From CAZLPZ01 sp964561535 (GTDB taxonomy: Bacteria > Pseudomonadota > Alphaproteobacteria > Micavibrionales > Micavibrionaceae), in the NCBI GenBank assembly GCA_964561535.1, contig CAZLPZ010000017.1, positions 1-34,176 on the forward strand: a stretch of DNA of 34,176 bases. Reading direction: 5' to 3'. The notes beneath the pieces were generated by a model. That model was not told where the DNA came from, did not search any database, and saw nothing but the letters and a program-made list of their open reading frames with translations. Numbering within the stretch: position 1 is the stretch's first letter; each line of letters begins with the position of its first letter. A program made the translations under genes and the position numbers. Positions 16,906-24,423 of the stretch are shown here, piece by piece.

Positions 16906-18270
16906 TTGTTTTTTGTAAGCAAATTTCAGATATTTTTTTTTATAGCCCTCGCCTGCGTGGTGAACTCCGGCGTTTCTTTCGCACAGCCGCAACTTATTAT
17001 CCGTGATGCCGAAATTGAAGATATGATAAAAACCTGGTCAGAACCGGTCATTAAAGCCGCGGGATTATCGCCCAATGCCGTACATCTGATTTTAGTCCAA
17101 AGCCCGGAACTAAACGCATTTGTAGCGGGGGGACAAAATATTTTTATCTATACAGGACTCCTTCAAAAAACAGAAAATCCAGGCGAAGTTATCGGTGTTA
17201 TTGCACACGAATTAGGTCATATTGCAGGAGGACATTTAGTCCGCGCAGAATATGAAACCGAACGTGCGTCATATGAAATGATTCTTGGCGCCCTTGTCGG
17301 CATTGGTGTCGGGGCAACGACGGGATCGGGCGATGCAGCTGCCGCAATTTTATCGGGCACCTCGGGCCTTGCCAAACATAATTTACTAGCCTTCAGTCGC
17401 ACCCAAGAATCAGCCGCAGATCAAGCCGGCTTAAGGTTTTTACGCGAATCTGACGTAAACCCATCGGGGTTTCCCTCATTTTTAAAGAAACTGCAAGATC
17501 AAGAATTATTGCCGGCCAGCCAACAAAATGAATATGTGCGGACACACCCCCTGACCCGCGACCGGATCGCCATGATCGATTCTGATGTTATAGAATCGCC
17601 CCTACGCACCAAAGCTTGGCCTCCCGAATGGATCAAAGCGCACGCCATGATGAAAGCGAAGTTATTAGGTTTTATTACCCCACAACAAGTGCCCTGGGCA
17701 TATCCCGAAAATAATTCATCAATTCCTGCAAATTATGCCCGCGCCATTGCCGCCTACCGCGCGAACCGAGTAGACGAAGCCTTAAAGCTTATTGAAAATT
17801 TAATCGCAACCGACCCGAATAATCCATACTTCTATGAACTAAAGGGACAGATGCTCTATGATTTTGGACGGGCCCACGCAGCTATTCCTCCTTATGCCCG
17901 GGCGACTGAACTCGCTCCAGATCAATCATTAATCAAATTAGGCTATGCCCAGGCACGCGCCGAAGATCCACGCGCCACACTTGCGGCAACACGCGAAACG
18001 ATTGATCTTTTGAACCAAATCCGCCTGTCTGAACCCCGCAATACACGTGTTTTACGACTGCTGGCTACACTTGAAGGTCGAATAGGACATACAGGTGTTG
18101 CCCAGGCCTGGCTGGCAGAAGAAGCCTTTTTACAAGGCCGATATGATGAATCACGACGTCTCGCTCATGGCGCACGGCTCGATTTGCCAAAAGAGTCCAC
18201 AATGAACCGCCAGATGCAAGACCTTTTAACCCAATTGGATCAAGTTAAGATTAAAAAGAAACGAAAATAA
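16906..18270 (+). CDS. M48 family periplasmic metalloprotease with TPR-like tail (BepA/YfgC-like)
   Basis: Zinc protease of the periplasm; the relative BepA checks outer-membrane protein (LptD, BamA) assembly. The 454-aa protein has a signal peptide ending near FAQ27, HEXXH as HELGH (101-105) followed by GGH, and third zinc ligand Glu168 in RTQESAADQAG. Helical repeat segments fill the C-terminal half (about 275-430). The start is TTG at 16906, supported by AAAAGGA (16891-16897) 8 nt upstream. It follows the L,D-transpeptidase by 58 nt. Confidence 0.9.
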   Translation: MFFVSKFQIFFFIALACVVNSGVSFAQPQLIIRDAEIEDMIKTWSEPVIKAAGLSPNAVHLILVQSPELNAFVAGGQNIFIYTGLLQKTENPGEVIGVIAHELGHIAGGHLVRAEYETERASYEMILGALVGIGVGATTGSGDAAAAILSGTSGLAKHNLLAFSRTQESAADQAGLRFLRESDVNPSGFPSFLKKLQDQELLPASQQNEYVRTHPLTRDRIAMIDSDVIESPLRTKAWPPEWIKAHAMMKAKLLGFITPQQVPWAYPENNSSIPANYARAIAAYRANRVDEALKLIENLIATDPNNPYFYELKGQMLYDFGRAHAAIPPYARATELAPDQSLIKLGYAQARAEDPRATLAATRETIDLLNQIRLSEPRNTRVLRLLATLEGRIGHTGVAQAWLAEEAFLQGRYDESRRLAHGARLDLPKESTMNRQMQDLLTQLDQVKIKKKRK

Positions 18271-18281
18271 TCGCCAACCTC

Positions 18282-18316
18282 TTGCTGAATGACTTAAAAT
18301 CCGGCATCTTTATAAT
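18282..18316 (+). promoter_or_regulatory. Probable promoter of the DsbA-family gene
   Basis: A perfect TATAAT (18311-18316) lies 26 nt before the ATG, with the AAAAGGA ribosome site between. The -35 box is uncertain: TTGCTG (18282-18287) is too far (23 bp) and TGACTT (18290-18295) is close at 15 bp. Confidence 0.45.
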
Positions 18317-18342
18317 ACTATTTATTTGAAAAGGATTTTTTT

Positions 18343-19074
18343 ATGATCTCTCGTTTTTTAATTATGGCTATGGCCGTATTGATTTCGACCCCTTCTCTTG
18401 CCAATAATTTTGATTCAAAACAGCGCAAGGAAATTGAAACCATCATTCGTCAGTATATCTTGGATAACCCTAGCATTGTCTTCGAGGCCGCGGATAAACA
18501 TCAAGCCAATGAAAGTAAGAAACAAGACGAAGATGCAAAAAAAGTTTTAAAAGATCGCGCGAAAGATATTTTCGAAAATAAAAATTATTCTTTTTTGGGT
18601 AATAAGTCTGCGAAAGTTACATTTACTGAATTTTTTGATTACAATTGTGGCTATTGCAAGCATGCCTATGCAGATCTCGTCAAGGCGACAACAGAAGATC
18701 CAAATATAAAAATAGTTTTAATCGATGTTCCTATTTTAGGCCCCCAATCCGTCGAGGCCGCCAAATGGGCAATTGCTGCCGGGAAAATGGGTAAATATGT
18801 TGAATACCATGGTGCCCTTATGAATTTTCAAGGCCCCAAAGATGAAGAAAATTTAAAAAAAATGGGAAAAGATTTAGGTCTTGATCCAGAAAAATTAAAA
18901 ACATTAGCGGCCGATCCAAAAACACAAAAACAAATTGATGAAAATATTGAATTATTTTCCGCATTAGGATTATCGGGAACACCCGGTTTCGCGGTAAGCG
19001 ACCGACTGATCCGTGGGGCGGTTGATTCTGCGGCGCTTAAGCAAATTGCCAAAGATGTATTAGAGAAAAAATAA
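18343..19074 (+). CDS. DsbA-family thiol:disulfide oxidoreductase (Com1-like)
   Basis: Periplasmic thioredoxin-fold protein that forms or isomerises disulfides. 243 aa: signal peptide to about Ala20, a charged helical N-terminal region (about 25-85), active site CGYC (102-105) in FFDYNCGYCK and a cis-Pro loop SGTPGF. The layout, with an N-terminal helical extension before a DsbA-like domain, matches the Com1/ScsC-like group rather than E. coli DsbA. The next gene encodes a copper chaperone, which suits a role in metal-stressed or cytochrome-oxidase-related thiol chemistry; that is inference. Confidence 0.88.
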   Translation: MISRFLIMAMAVLISTPSLANNFDSKQRKEIETIIRQYILDNPSIVFEAADKHQANESKKQDEDAKKVLKDRAKDIFENKNYSFLGNKSAKVTFTEFFDYNCGYCKHAYADLVKATTEDPNIKIVLIDVPILGPQSVEAAKWAIAAGKMGKYVEYHGALMNFQGPKDEENLKKMGKDLGLDPEKLKTLAADPKTQKQIDENIELFSALGLSGTPGFAVSDRLIRGAVDSAALKQIAKDVLEKK

Positions 19075-19112
19075 TATCACTTACGCCTATAAAAATCTCC
19101 TATTCCGAAAAT

Positions 19113-19154
19113 ACGTTAGATCCATTTATCTTTATTAAATGGGTCTAACGTTTT
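19113..19154 (+). terminator. Rho-independent terminator after the DsbA-family gene
   Basis: A 15-bp stem (19113-19127 with 19137-19151, one T-G pair) around a 9-nt loop, followed by TTTT. It lies 39 nt after the stop codon and separates the DsbA-family gene from the copper chaperone gene. Confidence 0.75.
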
Positions 19155-19192
19155 GGTGGCAGATATTACTTCCTATTATTTAAAGATTTTTA

Positions 19193-19663
19193 ATGAACCA
19201 TATTTTTTTCTTCATCCTTTTTATAAGTACTTCATTTCCTGCAATTGCCTGTTCAGGTATGCCCTGTTCAGACATTGAAATAGATCACGTGCGATTGGTA
19301 GCCACCGATACGGCGGTCCGGCCGACCGCGCTATTTTTTACTTTAAAAAATTACAAACAGATGAACCTTACCTTAACTGGCGTGACCACCCCGCTTTGTG
19401 GCCGCACAGAACTGCATGACCATATTCAAGACGGTGATGTGATGCGGATGCGTAAAATTGATCGTGTTAAAATACCTGCGAGGGGCGATATTGCATTTGT
19501 ACCCATGGGAAAACACGTTATGTGTTTTGACCCCATTCTACCGATGGTGATTGGGGCTAAAACACCAGTGACATTTATATTTTCAGGTGACGATAAATCC
19601 GATGCCTTAACAACTGTCTTTGATGCCAAGATTATCTCGTTTAAACAGATGATGGGACCATAA
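19193..19663 (+). CDS. PCu(A)C family periplasmic copper chaperone
   Basis: Delivers Cu(I) in the periplasm, typically toward the CuA centre of cytochrome oxidase. 156 aa with a signal peptide (to about Ala19; CSGMPCSD follows, so a lipoprotein is possible). The copper motif H-x10-M-x21-H-x-M is met exactly by His75, Met86, His108 and Met110. The Met that usually follows the first His is Asp76 here. ATG at 19193 has no strong ribosome site. It stands alone between two terminators. Confidence 0.8.
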   Translation: MNHIFFFILFISTSFPAIACSGMPCSDIEIDHVRLVATDTAVRPTALFFTLKNYKQMNLTLTGVTTPLCGRTELHDHIQDGDVMRMRKIDRVKIPARGDIAFVPMGKHVMCFDPILPMVIGAKTPVTFIFSGDDKSDALTTVFDAKIISFKQMMGP

Positions 19664-19690
19664 AGATCGACGTTAAACGCGATATAAAAA

Positions 19691-19724
19691 ATCAGGTGGA
19701 TTATTCATCCACCTGATAAGTTTT
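19691..19724 (+). terminator. Strong hairpin terminator after the copper chaperone gene
   Basis: ATCAGGTGGAT (19691-19701) and ATCCACCTGAT (19707-19717) form a perfect 11-bp stem with a 5-nt loop, followed by AAGTTTT. On the minus strand the stem is followed by TTTTTTATATC, so it would stop transcription from either side. Confidence 0.8.
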
Positions 19725-19913
19725 AGGCCACACACCTCGTTATCGGGGATATCCCCCCGAAATTCTTATTTCACACGTTCTGCCGTTTGTCCGAATGCAT
19801 TTTTTTTATTATCATTCGATACCTATATCTTTGCATAGTGTTGGTAAATATCCCGTTGATATTGAATATATTTTAACTTAAATTCGAAATATATTCAGAC
19901 ATAAGAATCGGTG

Positions 19914-19919
19914 TATCCT
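19914..19919 (+). promoter_or_regulatory. Candidate -10 box of dgt (leaderless)
   Basis: TATCCT ends 7 nt before the ATG at 19926. A TATTCA at 19892-19897 (16-bp spacing) is a weak -35. There is no ribosome site. A GTG at 19911 extends the frame by five residues but overlaps this box. The 190 bp between the previous terminator and this box hold no gene. Confidence 0.4.
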
Positions 19920-19925
19920 GAACAA

Positions 19926-21101
19926 ATGACCTCTTCCTCTTTAGCCTCTTATGCGTGTTCCCCTAATCATTCATCCGGGCGGGCGATCACCGAACCCCCG
20001 GCAACAGAACGTGATTGTTACCAACGTGACCGCGACCGTATTTTACACAGCACCGCCTTTCGTCGATTGAAAGAAAAATCTCAAGTATTACTCGCCGGCG
20101 TTGGTGACCATTACCGGACACGATTGACCCATAGCCTCGAGGTTTCCCAAGTCGCTCGAACGCTCGCCCGCGCCTTGCACGTCAACGAAGATTTATGCGA
20201 AGCCATCGCGCTGGCACACGATTTGGGCCATACACCCTTTGCGCACAAAGGAGAAGATGTTTTAGCCCTGCTTATGGCTCCTTTTGGTGGGTTTGCGCAT
20301 AATGATCAAACTGTAAGAATCCTCACGCATTTAGAACGCCGCTATCCCGGCTTTAACGGATTAAACCTATCTTATGAAACATTAGAAGGGTTGGTGAAAC
20401 ATAACGGCCCAGCCTTAAAACCAGGGAAGAATGCCACCGACCTTCCCTTTACCATTCAAAATTTATCTCAAACAATCGATTTTAAACTTGACCAACATGC
20501 AACACTCGAGGCCCAAATTGTCGATATCGCGGATGATACGGCTTATTGCAACCATGATGTCGAAGATGGCCTACGCGGTGGGTTTTTTACGCTGGATGAT
20601 TTACGCACGCTTACCCTATACCGCGATGTCATTCCCCGTTTGGAACAGAACCCTGCCTTATGCGATCCCGAACTGTTAATCGCCGCGATGATCCGTGAAC
20701 AAATGGGCGTCATGATTGCTGATATTTTAGCAACCACGCGCACGAATTTATCCGCCTTGAATCCTCAAACGATCGATGATATTCGCGAGGCGGGTCATCA
20801 AATTGTGCGATTTTCCGACACAATTTTTCCGAAAATAAAAGAATTACGCGAATTTTTATTCGCCCGGTTTTATGGCGCCCCACCTTTGCGTCAAATGGCG
20901 GCGCGGGCAGATATTGTCATCACAGGATTGTTTCGCACCTTTACTTCTGATCCCTCCTTAATTCCCGCCGTCTGGCGGGCAAAAATGACAGACCACACAA
21001 TAACCCTGGATTCTCCACGATTGATTGCCGATTACATTGCGGGAATGACCGACGGCTATGCTGAACATGAATTCGCACGAATCGTTGAAAAAAACAATTA
21101 A
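19926..21101 (+). CDS. dgt: Deoxyguanosinetriphosphate triphosphohydrolase-like protein (dGTPase)
   Basis: HD-domain enzyme that splits dNTPs, mainly dGTP, to nucleoside and triphosphate, adjusting the dNTP pool. 391 aa from the ATG at 19926. Metal ligands are His69 in RLTHSLEV and His98-Asp99 in ALAHDLGHTPFAH; RDRDRILHSTAFRRL at the N-terminus is typical of the family. DIADDTAYCNHDVEDGL matches the family, including its conserved DD.AY..HD. In many alphaproteobacteria dgt is followed by argS and a SPOR gene; here argS is missing. Confidence 0.93.
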   Translation: MTSSSLASYACSPNHSSGRAITEPPATERDCYQRDRDRILHSTAFRRLKEKSQVLLAGVGDHYRTRLTHSLEVSQVARTLARALHVNEDLCEAIALAHDLGHTPFAHKGEDVLALLMAPFGGFAHNDQTVRILTHLERRYPGFNGLNLSYETLEGLVKHNGPALKPGKNATDLPFTIQNLSQTIDFKLDQHATLEAQIVDIADDTAYCNHDVEDGLRGGFFTLDDLRTLTLYRDVIPRLEQNPALCDPELLIAAMIREQMGVMIADILATTRTNLSALNPQTIDDIREAGHQIVRFSDTIFPKIKELREFLFARFYGAPPLRQMAARADIVITGLFRTFTSDPSLIPAVWRAKMTDHTITLDSPRLIADYIAGMTDGYAEHEFARIVEKNN

Positions 21102-21146
21102 AGACACTATTTATATTTCAGCGTATCGACAGGTATAATATACAAT

Positions 21147-22040
21147 TCAAAATGCCGGAGACAAAGTAGGCTGATCAGTTGGATTTACAACCGCAGGCTC
21201 GACGATAGGTTGAGTCCCTGATACACACGGTTGATCTTGATCTTCCTCTTTCGAAACAAATTTATAAATATTATATCCATCATACAAAGAATCAAATTTG
21301 AATTCCATATTTTCCATATATTCATCAAGCGGCGTCGCAGAAGGTTCAAGTAAATTTTCTTCATCTGCAGCATAGTTATCAAGTACATAGGGAATATCGT
21401 CATCTCCGATAATAATCAGGGGGGCATGAGGTCCATTGTCTTTAGTTCCGACAACAGCAATAAATGCATCCCCTTCTTTGACGATCTTTAAATCTTTTAA
21501 CAGTTCTAATTTTAAAATAGCATAATCTTCACAATCCCCCTTCAGACTATGCGCTGTTTCTGCAGGGTGGGCCCAAAGTTCTTCCATGCGTTGATGATCT
21601 GGATCCGAAGAATATTTCATTCTTTGATTAATCAGATAATCTACCAACATGGCGCTGTGTATTTTTGGATCCTCATGAAGTTGTCCTTCAAATGAGATCA
21701 GATCTTGCCGTATCTCCTTTAATAATTCTTGATAAGATTGCTGACGCTCATAAATTTTTTCTTCCCCAAAATCTTCCCTAACTTTTTCACATATAGGAGA
21801 CGGAATAATATTTGATGCGCTATCACAAGGTTCTTTGTTATAAATAGTATTGAATACAATTAATTGAGCCGGCCCCGCCACTATTGTCCCGAGGCTTTCT
21901 CTTAATGCTTTAAAATCCTCCAGATCTATCGTACCATAATCATCATGATTAACCGCAAACCGAAATCGATATCCGGCAAGTGACATCGTCCGGCCCGCAT
22001 TATTTTCGGCCATAAATTTTTCAGTTAATTGTGAGCCCAT
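21147..22040 (-). CDS. Transglutaminase-like cysteine protease (BTLCP/LapG-like), no signal peptide
   Basis: The 297-aa protein has the bacterial transglutaminase-like protease triad: Cys170 in KGDCEDYAILK, His205 in GPHAPLI and Asp221 in YVLDNY, with LINQRMKYSSDPDH and WAHPAET in the usual places. LapG, the studied member, is periplasmic and cuts the LapA adhesin. Here there is no N-terminal hydrophobic segment, and an in-frame TAA 12 nt before the ATG rules out an extension. The C-terminus is Pro/Asp/Gln-rich. No lapA- or lapD-like gene is present. The substrate is unknown. Confidence 0.75.
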   Translation of the reverse strand: MGSQLTEKFMAENNAGRTMSLAGYRFRFAVNHDDYGTIDLEDFKALRESLGTIVAGPAQLIVFNTIYNKEPCDSASNIIPSPICEKVREDFGEEKIYERQQSYQELLKEIRQDLISFEGQLHEDPKIHSAMLVDYLINQRMKYSSDPDHQRMEELWAHPAETAHSLKGDCEDYAILKLELLKDLKIVKEGDAFIAVVGTKDNGPHAPLIIIGDDDIPYVLDNYAADEENLLEPSATPLDEYMENMEFKFDSLYDGYNIYKFVSKEEDQDQPCVSGTQPIVEPAVVNPTDQPTLSPAF

Positions 22041-22046
22041 AATCGT

Positions 22047-22075
22047 ATTTTACAGATAATTTGTGAATATGTTAT
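22047..22075 (-). promoter_or_regulatory. Candidate promoter of the LapG-like gene (leaderless)
   Basis: TAAAAT (22052-22047) ends 7 nt before the ATG at 22040. ATAACA lies 17 bp further upstream (about 22075-22070), matching four of six -35 bases. No ribosome site. Confidence 0.4.
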
Positions 22076-22164
22076 TATATAGGTTTATAAGTCTATTTCA
22101 TAAATTAACTTTAAGTATCAGCCCCTTTCTATAGCCCTTAACAACGCTATCTAGAATGTACATC

Positions 22165-22186
22165 TTGAAATATCCTCATATTTCAA
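22165..22186. repeat. Perfect inverted repeat upstream of the SPOR gene
   Basis: TTGAAATAT (22165-22173) and ATATTTCAA (22178-22186) flank a 4-nt spacer. It lies 44 bp upstream of the SPOR-protein ATG in the divergent region. It could be an operator or a small hairpin; there is no U-tract, so it is not a terminator. Confidence 0.55.
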
Positions 22187-22229
22187 CTAGTTTGTGAGTT
22201 AACTGAATTCCCTGTATTAAGGATGTACC

Positions 22230-23285
22230 ATGTCCAAACGCGATGAATTTGACGACCCAGAAGGGTTTCTCGGGCGATTAATTACTGTCAAATCGGGACG
22301 CGGGCCCTCTATATTTCACAACAAATCTCTCATGCTTTCGATTGCTGTATTTGGCATTGTCGTCGCTCTATCTGGCGTCATTTGGGCGTCCTACCCCTCA
22401 CAAAATCCGTTAATTGGGGACGGGGCCGTGCCGGTTATTCGCGCAGATGTCGAACCCTATAAACATGTCCCCGAAGACCGCGGTGGATTATCGATTCCCC
22501 ATCGTGACAGCACCGTTTTTGCCGCAATGCGCGGAGACAGTACCGGGCCAAAAGTTGAAAATCTATTAGAAACATCCTCTGACGAAAAACCTATCGACCG
22601 CGCGCAACTTTTTGCCGGCCTCAAAACGAATCTCGCAACAGCAAGCGCCGTAACGGCACAAGACGGTACGGATGATATTGCCTTGCCAGAACAACCGACA
22701 CCCACCGAACCCCTAATTTCAAAAAATCAAAAACAACCGGTTCAGGTTGCCCGAATGGGGGATTATGCGCAAGATCGCCCCCTGACCGAGGCAGAACGTC
22801 GTGCCGTCGCCGCCGAACGAAACAAAGACATGCTCGCCGAACCTGCCGCTCCCTTACCCACTGCCGATGGGACGGATACAAAACAGCCCGAACAAGTCAC
22901 GGCCCCCACGGATGAACCCGCTGAGAATACAGTTACAACAGGCAAGGGATTGCAAGAACATCCAAAAGCTGACATCGCGTCTAAACCAGCCAAAGATAAT
23001 AAGCCAAGCAAAGATGCACCCCTAGCCATTAAAACAGGGGTTGGTGGATCCTATGTTCAGATTGCTTCTGTCCCGTCTGAAAATTTGGTCAAGTCCGAAT
23101 TTAATACCGTATCGTCGAAATTACCGATGATCAAAGGTTTGCCCTACCGTGTTCAAAAGGTTGATTTAAAGACCAAAGGGATGTTTCATCGGATTCAAGT
23201 AGGTCCCATGAATATGGACGATGCAACAAAACTATGCGCATCCATCAAAGCACGAAAACCAGGTGGATGTTTGGTTGTAAAATAA
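22230..23285 (+). CDS. SPOR-domain inner-membrane protein
   Basis: 351 aa: a short cytoplasmic N-terminus, one membrane helix (about 34-53), a long Pro/Glu/Lys-rich, probably disordered periplasmic linker (about 60-270) and a C-terminal SPOR domain (about 273-351; GGSYVQIASV...PYRVQKVD...HRIQVGPM). SPOR domains bind denuded glycan at the septum, so a role in division or murein remodelling is likely. AAGGATG supports the start. It sits near dgt, as in many alphaproteobacteria. Confidence 0.88.
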   Translation: MSKRDEFDDPEGFLGRLITVKSGRGPSIFHNKSLMLSIAVFGIVVALSGVIWASYPSQNPLIGDGAVPVIRADVEPYKHVPEDRGGLSIPHRDSTVFAAMRGDSTGPKVENLLETSSDEKPIDRAQLFAGLKTNLATASAVTAQDGTDDIALPEQPTPTEPLISKNQKQPVQVARMGDYAQDRPLTEAERRAVAAERNKDMLAEPAAPLPTADGTDTKQPEQVTAPTDEPAENTVTTGKGLQEHPKADIASKPAKDNKPSKDAPLAIKTGVGGSYVQIASVPSENLVKSEFNTVSSKLPMIKGLPYRVQKVDLKTKGMFHRIQVGPMNMDDATKLCASIKARKPGGCLVVK

Positions 23286-23303
23286 CAGGAAATCTTCTAA
23301 GTG

Positions 23304-23331
23304 TTGTTTTTCGAACGAAATACTCTATATA
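23304..23331 (+). promoter_or_regulatory. Candidate promoter of the LON-domain gene (leaderless)
   Basis: TTGTTT (23304-23309), 16 bp, TATATA (23326-23331), then the ATG 7 nt after the box at 23338. No ribosome site precedes the ATG. Confidence 0.45.
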
Positions 23332-23337
23332 AATTTC

Positions 23338-23997
23338 ATGTCTAAAAAATCAATCATACGGGACGATCTGCCCCAGATTTTGCCATTGTTTCCCTTGGCC
23401 GGTGCCTTATTATTGCCCCGTGGAGAATTACCTCTTAATATTTTTGAACCTCGTTATGTGGCTATGATGGATGCCGCACTTGCAACACCCACCCGCCTCA
23501 TCGGATTAATACAACCCCGCAGTTCAGACGTCACGCCCGCTGATTTATATGCGGTGGGCTGCGCAGGTCGGATCAATAGTTTTCATGAAACAGAAGATGG
23601 GCGATATTTAATCACCCTTGAAGGCGTGTGCCGTTTTCGCTTAAAAAAAGAAACAACACAGCAATCTGGATACCGATCCGCGCTCGTCAATTATGACGAA
23701 TATGATCATGATTTGGGGCCTGTTGCCCCGCCGCAAATGGATCGCGTGAAACTCTTCACGCTGCTTAAATCTTATTTCCACATCGAAGGATTAATGTGTA
23801 ACTGGGAAAATATTAAAAAGGCATCGGATGATACACTGGTGACGGTGTTATCCATGGCATGTCCGTTTCAACCCGCTGAAAAACAGGCCATTCTCGAGGC
23901 CCAAAATGCGCACGCACGGGCCGATGTTTTTATGATGATGCTTGAAATGGCCGTCATTTCGGCCGAGAATGGAGATGATACACCCCAATGCCATTAG
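23338..23997 (+). CDS. LON substrate-binding-domain protein
   Basis: 219 aa consisting of a stand-alone Lon N-terminal (LAN/PUA-like) domain: LPLFPLAGALLLPRGELPLNIFEPRYVAMMDAAL at about 14-47, then GCAGRINSFHETEDGRYLITLEG. There is no ATPase or protease domain. Such proteins are widespread and their function is not settled. The adjacent Trm112-like gene is a usual alphaproteobacterial partner. A start at 23988 for the next gene would overlap its end, but a GTG further on looks better. Confidence 0.88.
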   Translation: MSKKSIIRDDLPQILPLFPLAGALLLPRGELPLNIFEPRYVAMMDAALATPTRLIGLIQPRSSDVTPADLYAVGCAGRINSFHETEDGRYLITLEGVCRFRLKKETTQQSGYRSALVNYDEYDHDLGPVAPPQMDRVKLFTLLKSYFHIEGLMCNWENIKKASDDTLVTVLSMACPFQPAEKQAILEAQNAHARADVFMMMLEMAVISAENGDDTPQCH

Positions 23998-24029
23998 GGA
24001 AATACGATATATACATTTTAGGAGAGAAC

Positions 24030-24230
24030 GTGACCGAGCATTCGTGGATACCCCCTCAAATCGATCCAAAATTGCTGGACGTTTTGGTATGTCCCGTAAC
24101 CCGTGGAATGCTGCGTTACGATACCAACACCCAAGAATTAATTTCCGATCAAGCCGGATTGGCCTACCCCATGCGGGATGGTATTCCGATCATCGTGGCG
24201 GACCAAGCCCGAATCTTAAACGCTCATTGA
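24030..24230 (+). CDS. Trm112-like (UPF0434/YcaR) small protein
   Basis: 66 aa. Core LLDVLVCPVTRGMLRYD followed by ELISDQAGLAYPMRDGIPIIV is the Trm112/YcaR family, related to the methyltransferase activator Trm112; its bacterial role is not firmly known. The GTG at 24030 is chosen because TAGGAGA lies 4 nt upstream. An ATG at 23988 gives 80 aa but overlaps the LON-domain gene by 10 nt and adds residues atypical of the family. Probably co-transcribed with the LON-domain gene. Confidence 0.85.
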   Translation: MTEHSWIPPQIDPKLLDVLVCPVTRGMLRYDTNTQELISDQAGLAYPMRDGIPIIVADQARILNAH

Positions 24231-24341
24231 CTTCCTATCTCTTTACTCAACCTGTAAAAAGTCGATGTTACACATATTGTATTATGTTTATAAAGCGCTC
24301 CCCTGGCGCCCTTCCTTATCATTCAACAAAATGCCTAAAAT

Positions 24342-24369
24342 TTGCATTTCGATGCCAAAAGTCTATAAT
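24342..24369 (+). promoter_or_regulatory. Probable sigma-70 promoter of ftsY
   Basis: TTGCAT (24342-24347), 16 bp, and a perfect TATAAT (24364-24369). A 14-bp palindrome, GCTTTTATAAAAGC (24400-24413), lies between the start of transcription and the GAGGAT ribosome site. Confidence 0.6.
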
Positions 24370-24423
24370 GAGATCATTCAATAAATTCCTTCAAAATATG
24401 CTTTTATAAAAGCGAGGATCCCA

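Noticed and set aside
19743..19760. TCGGGG/CCCCGA hairpin after the copper chaperone terminator
   Set aside because: Short stem with no T-run; the stronger terminator at 19691-19724 already explains the end of transcription.
23942..24409. A 155-codon plus-strand frame over the Trm112-like gene
   Set aside because: It overlaps two recognised families in another frame and its protein looks random.
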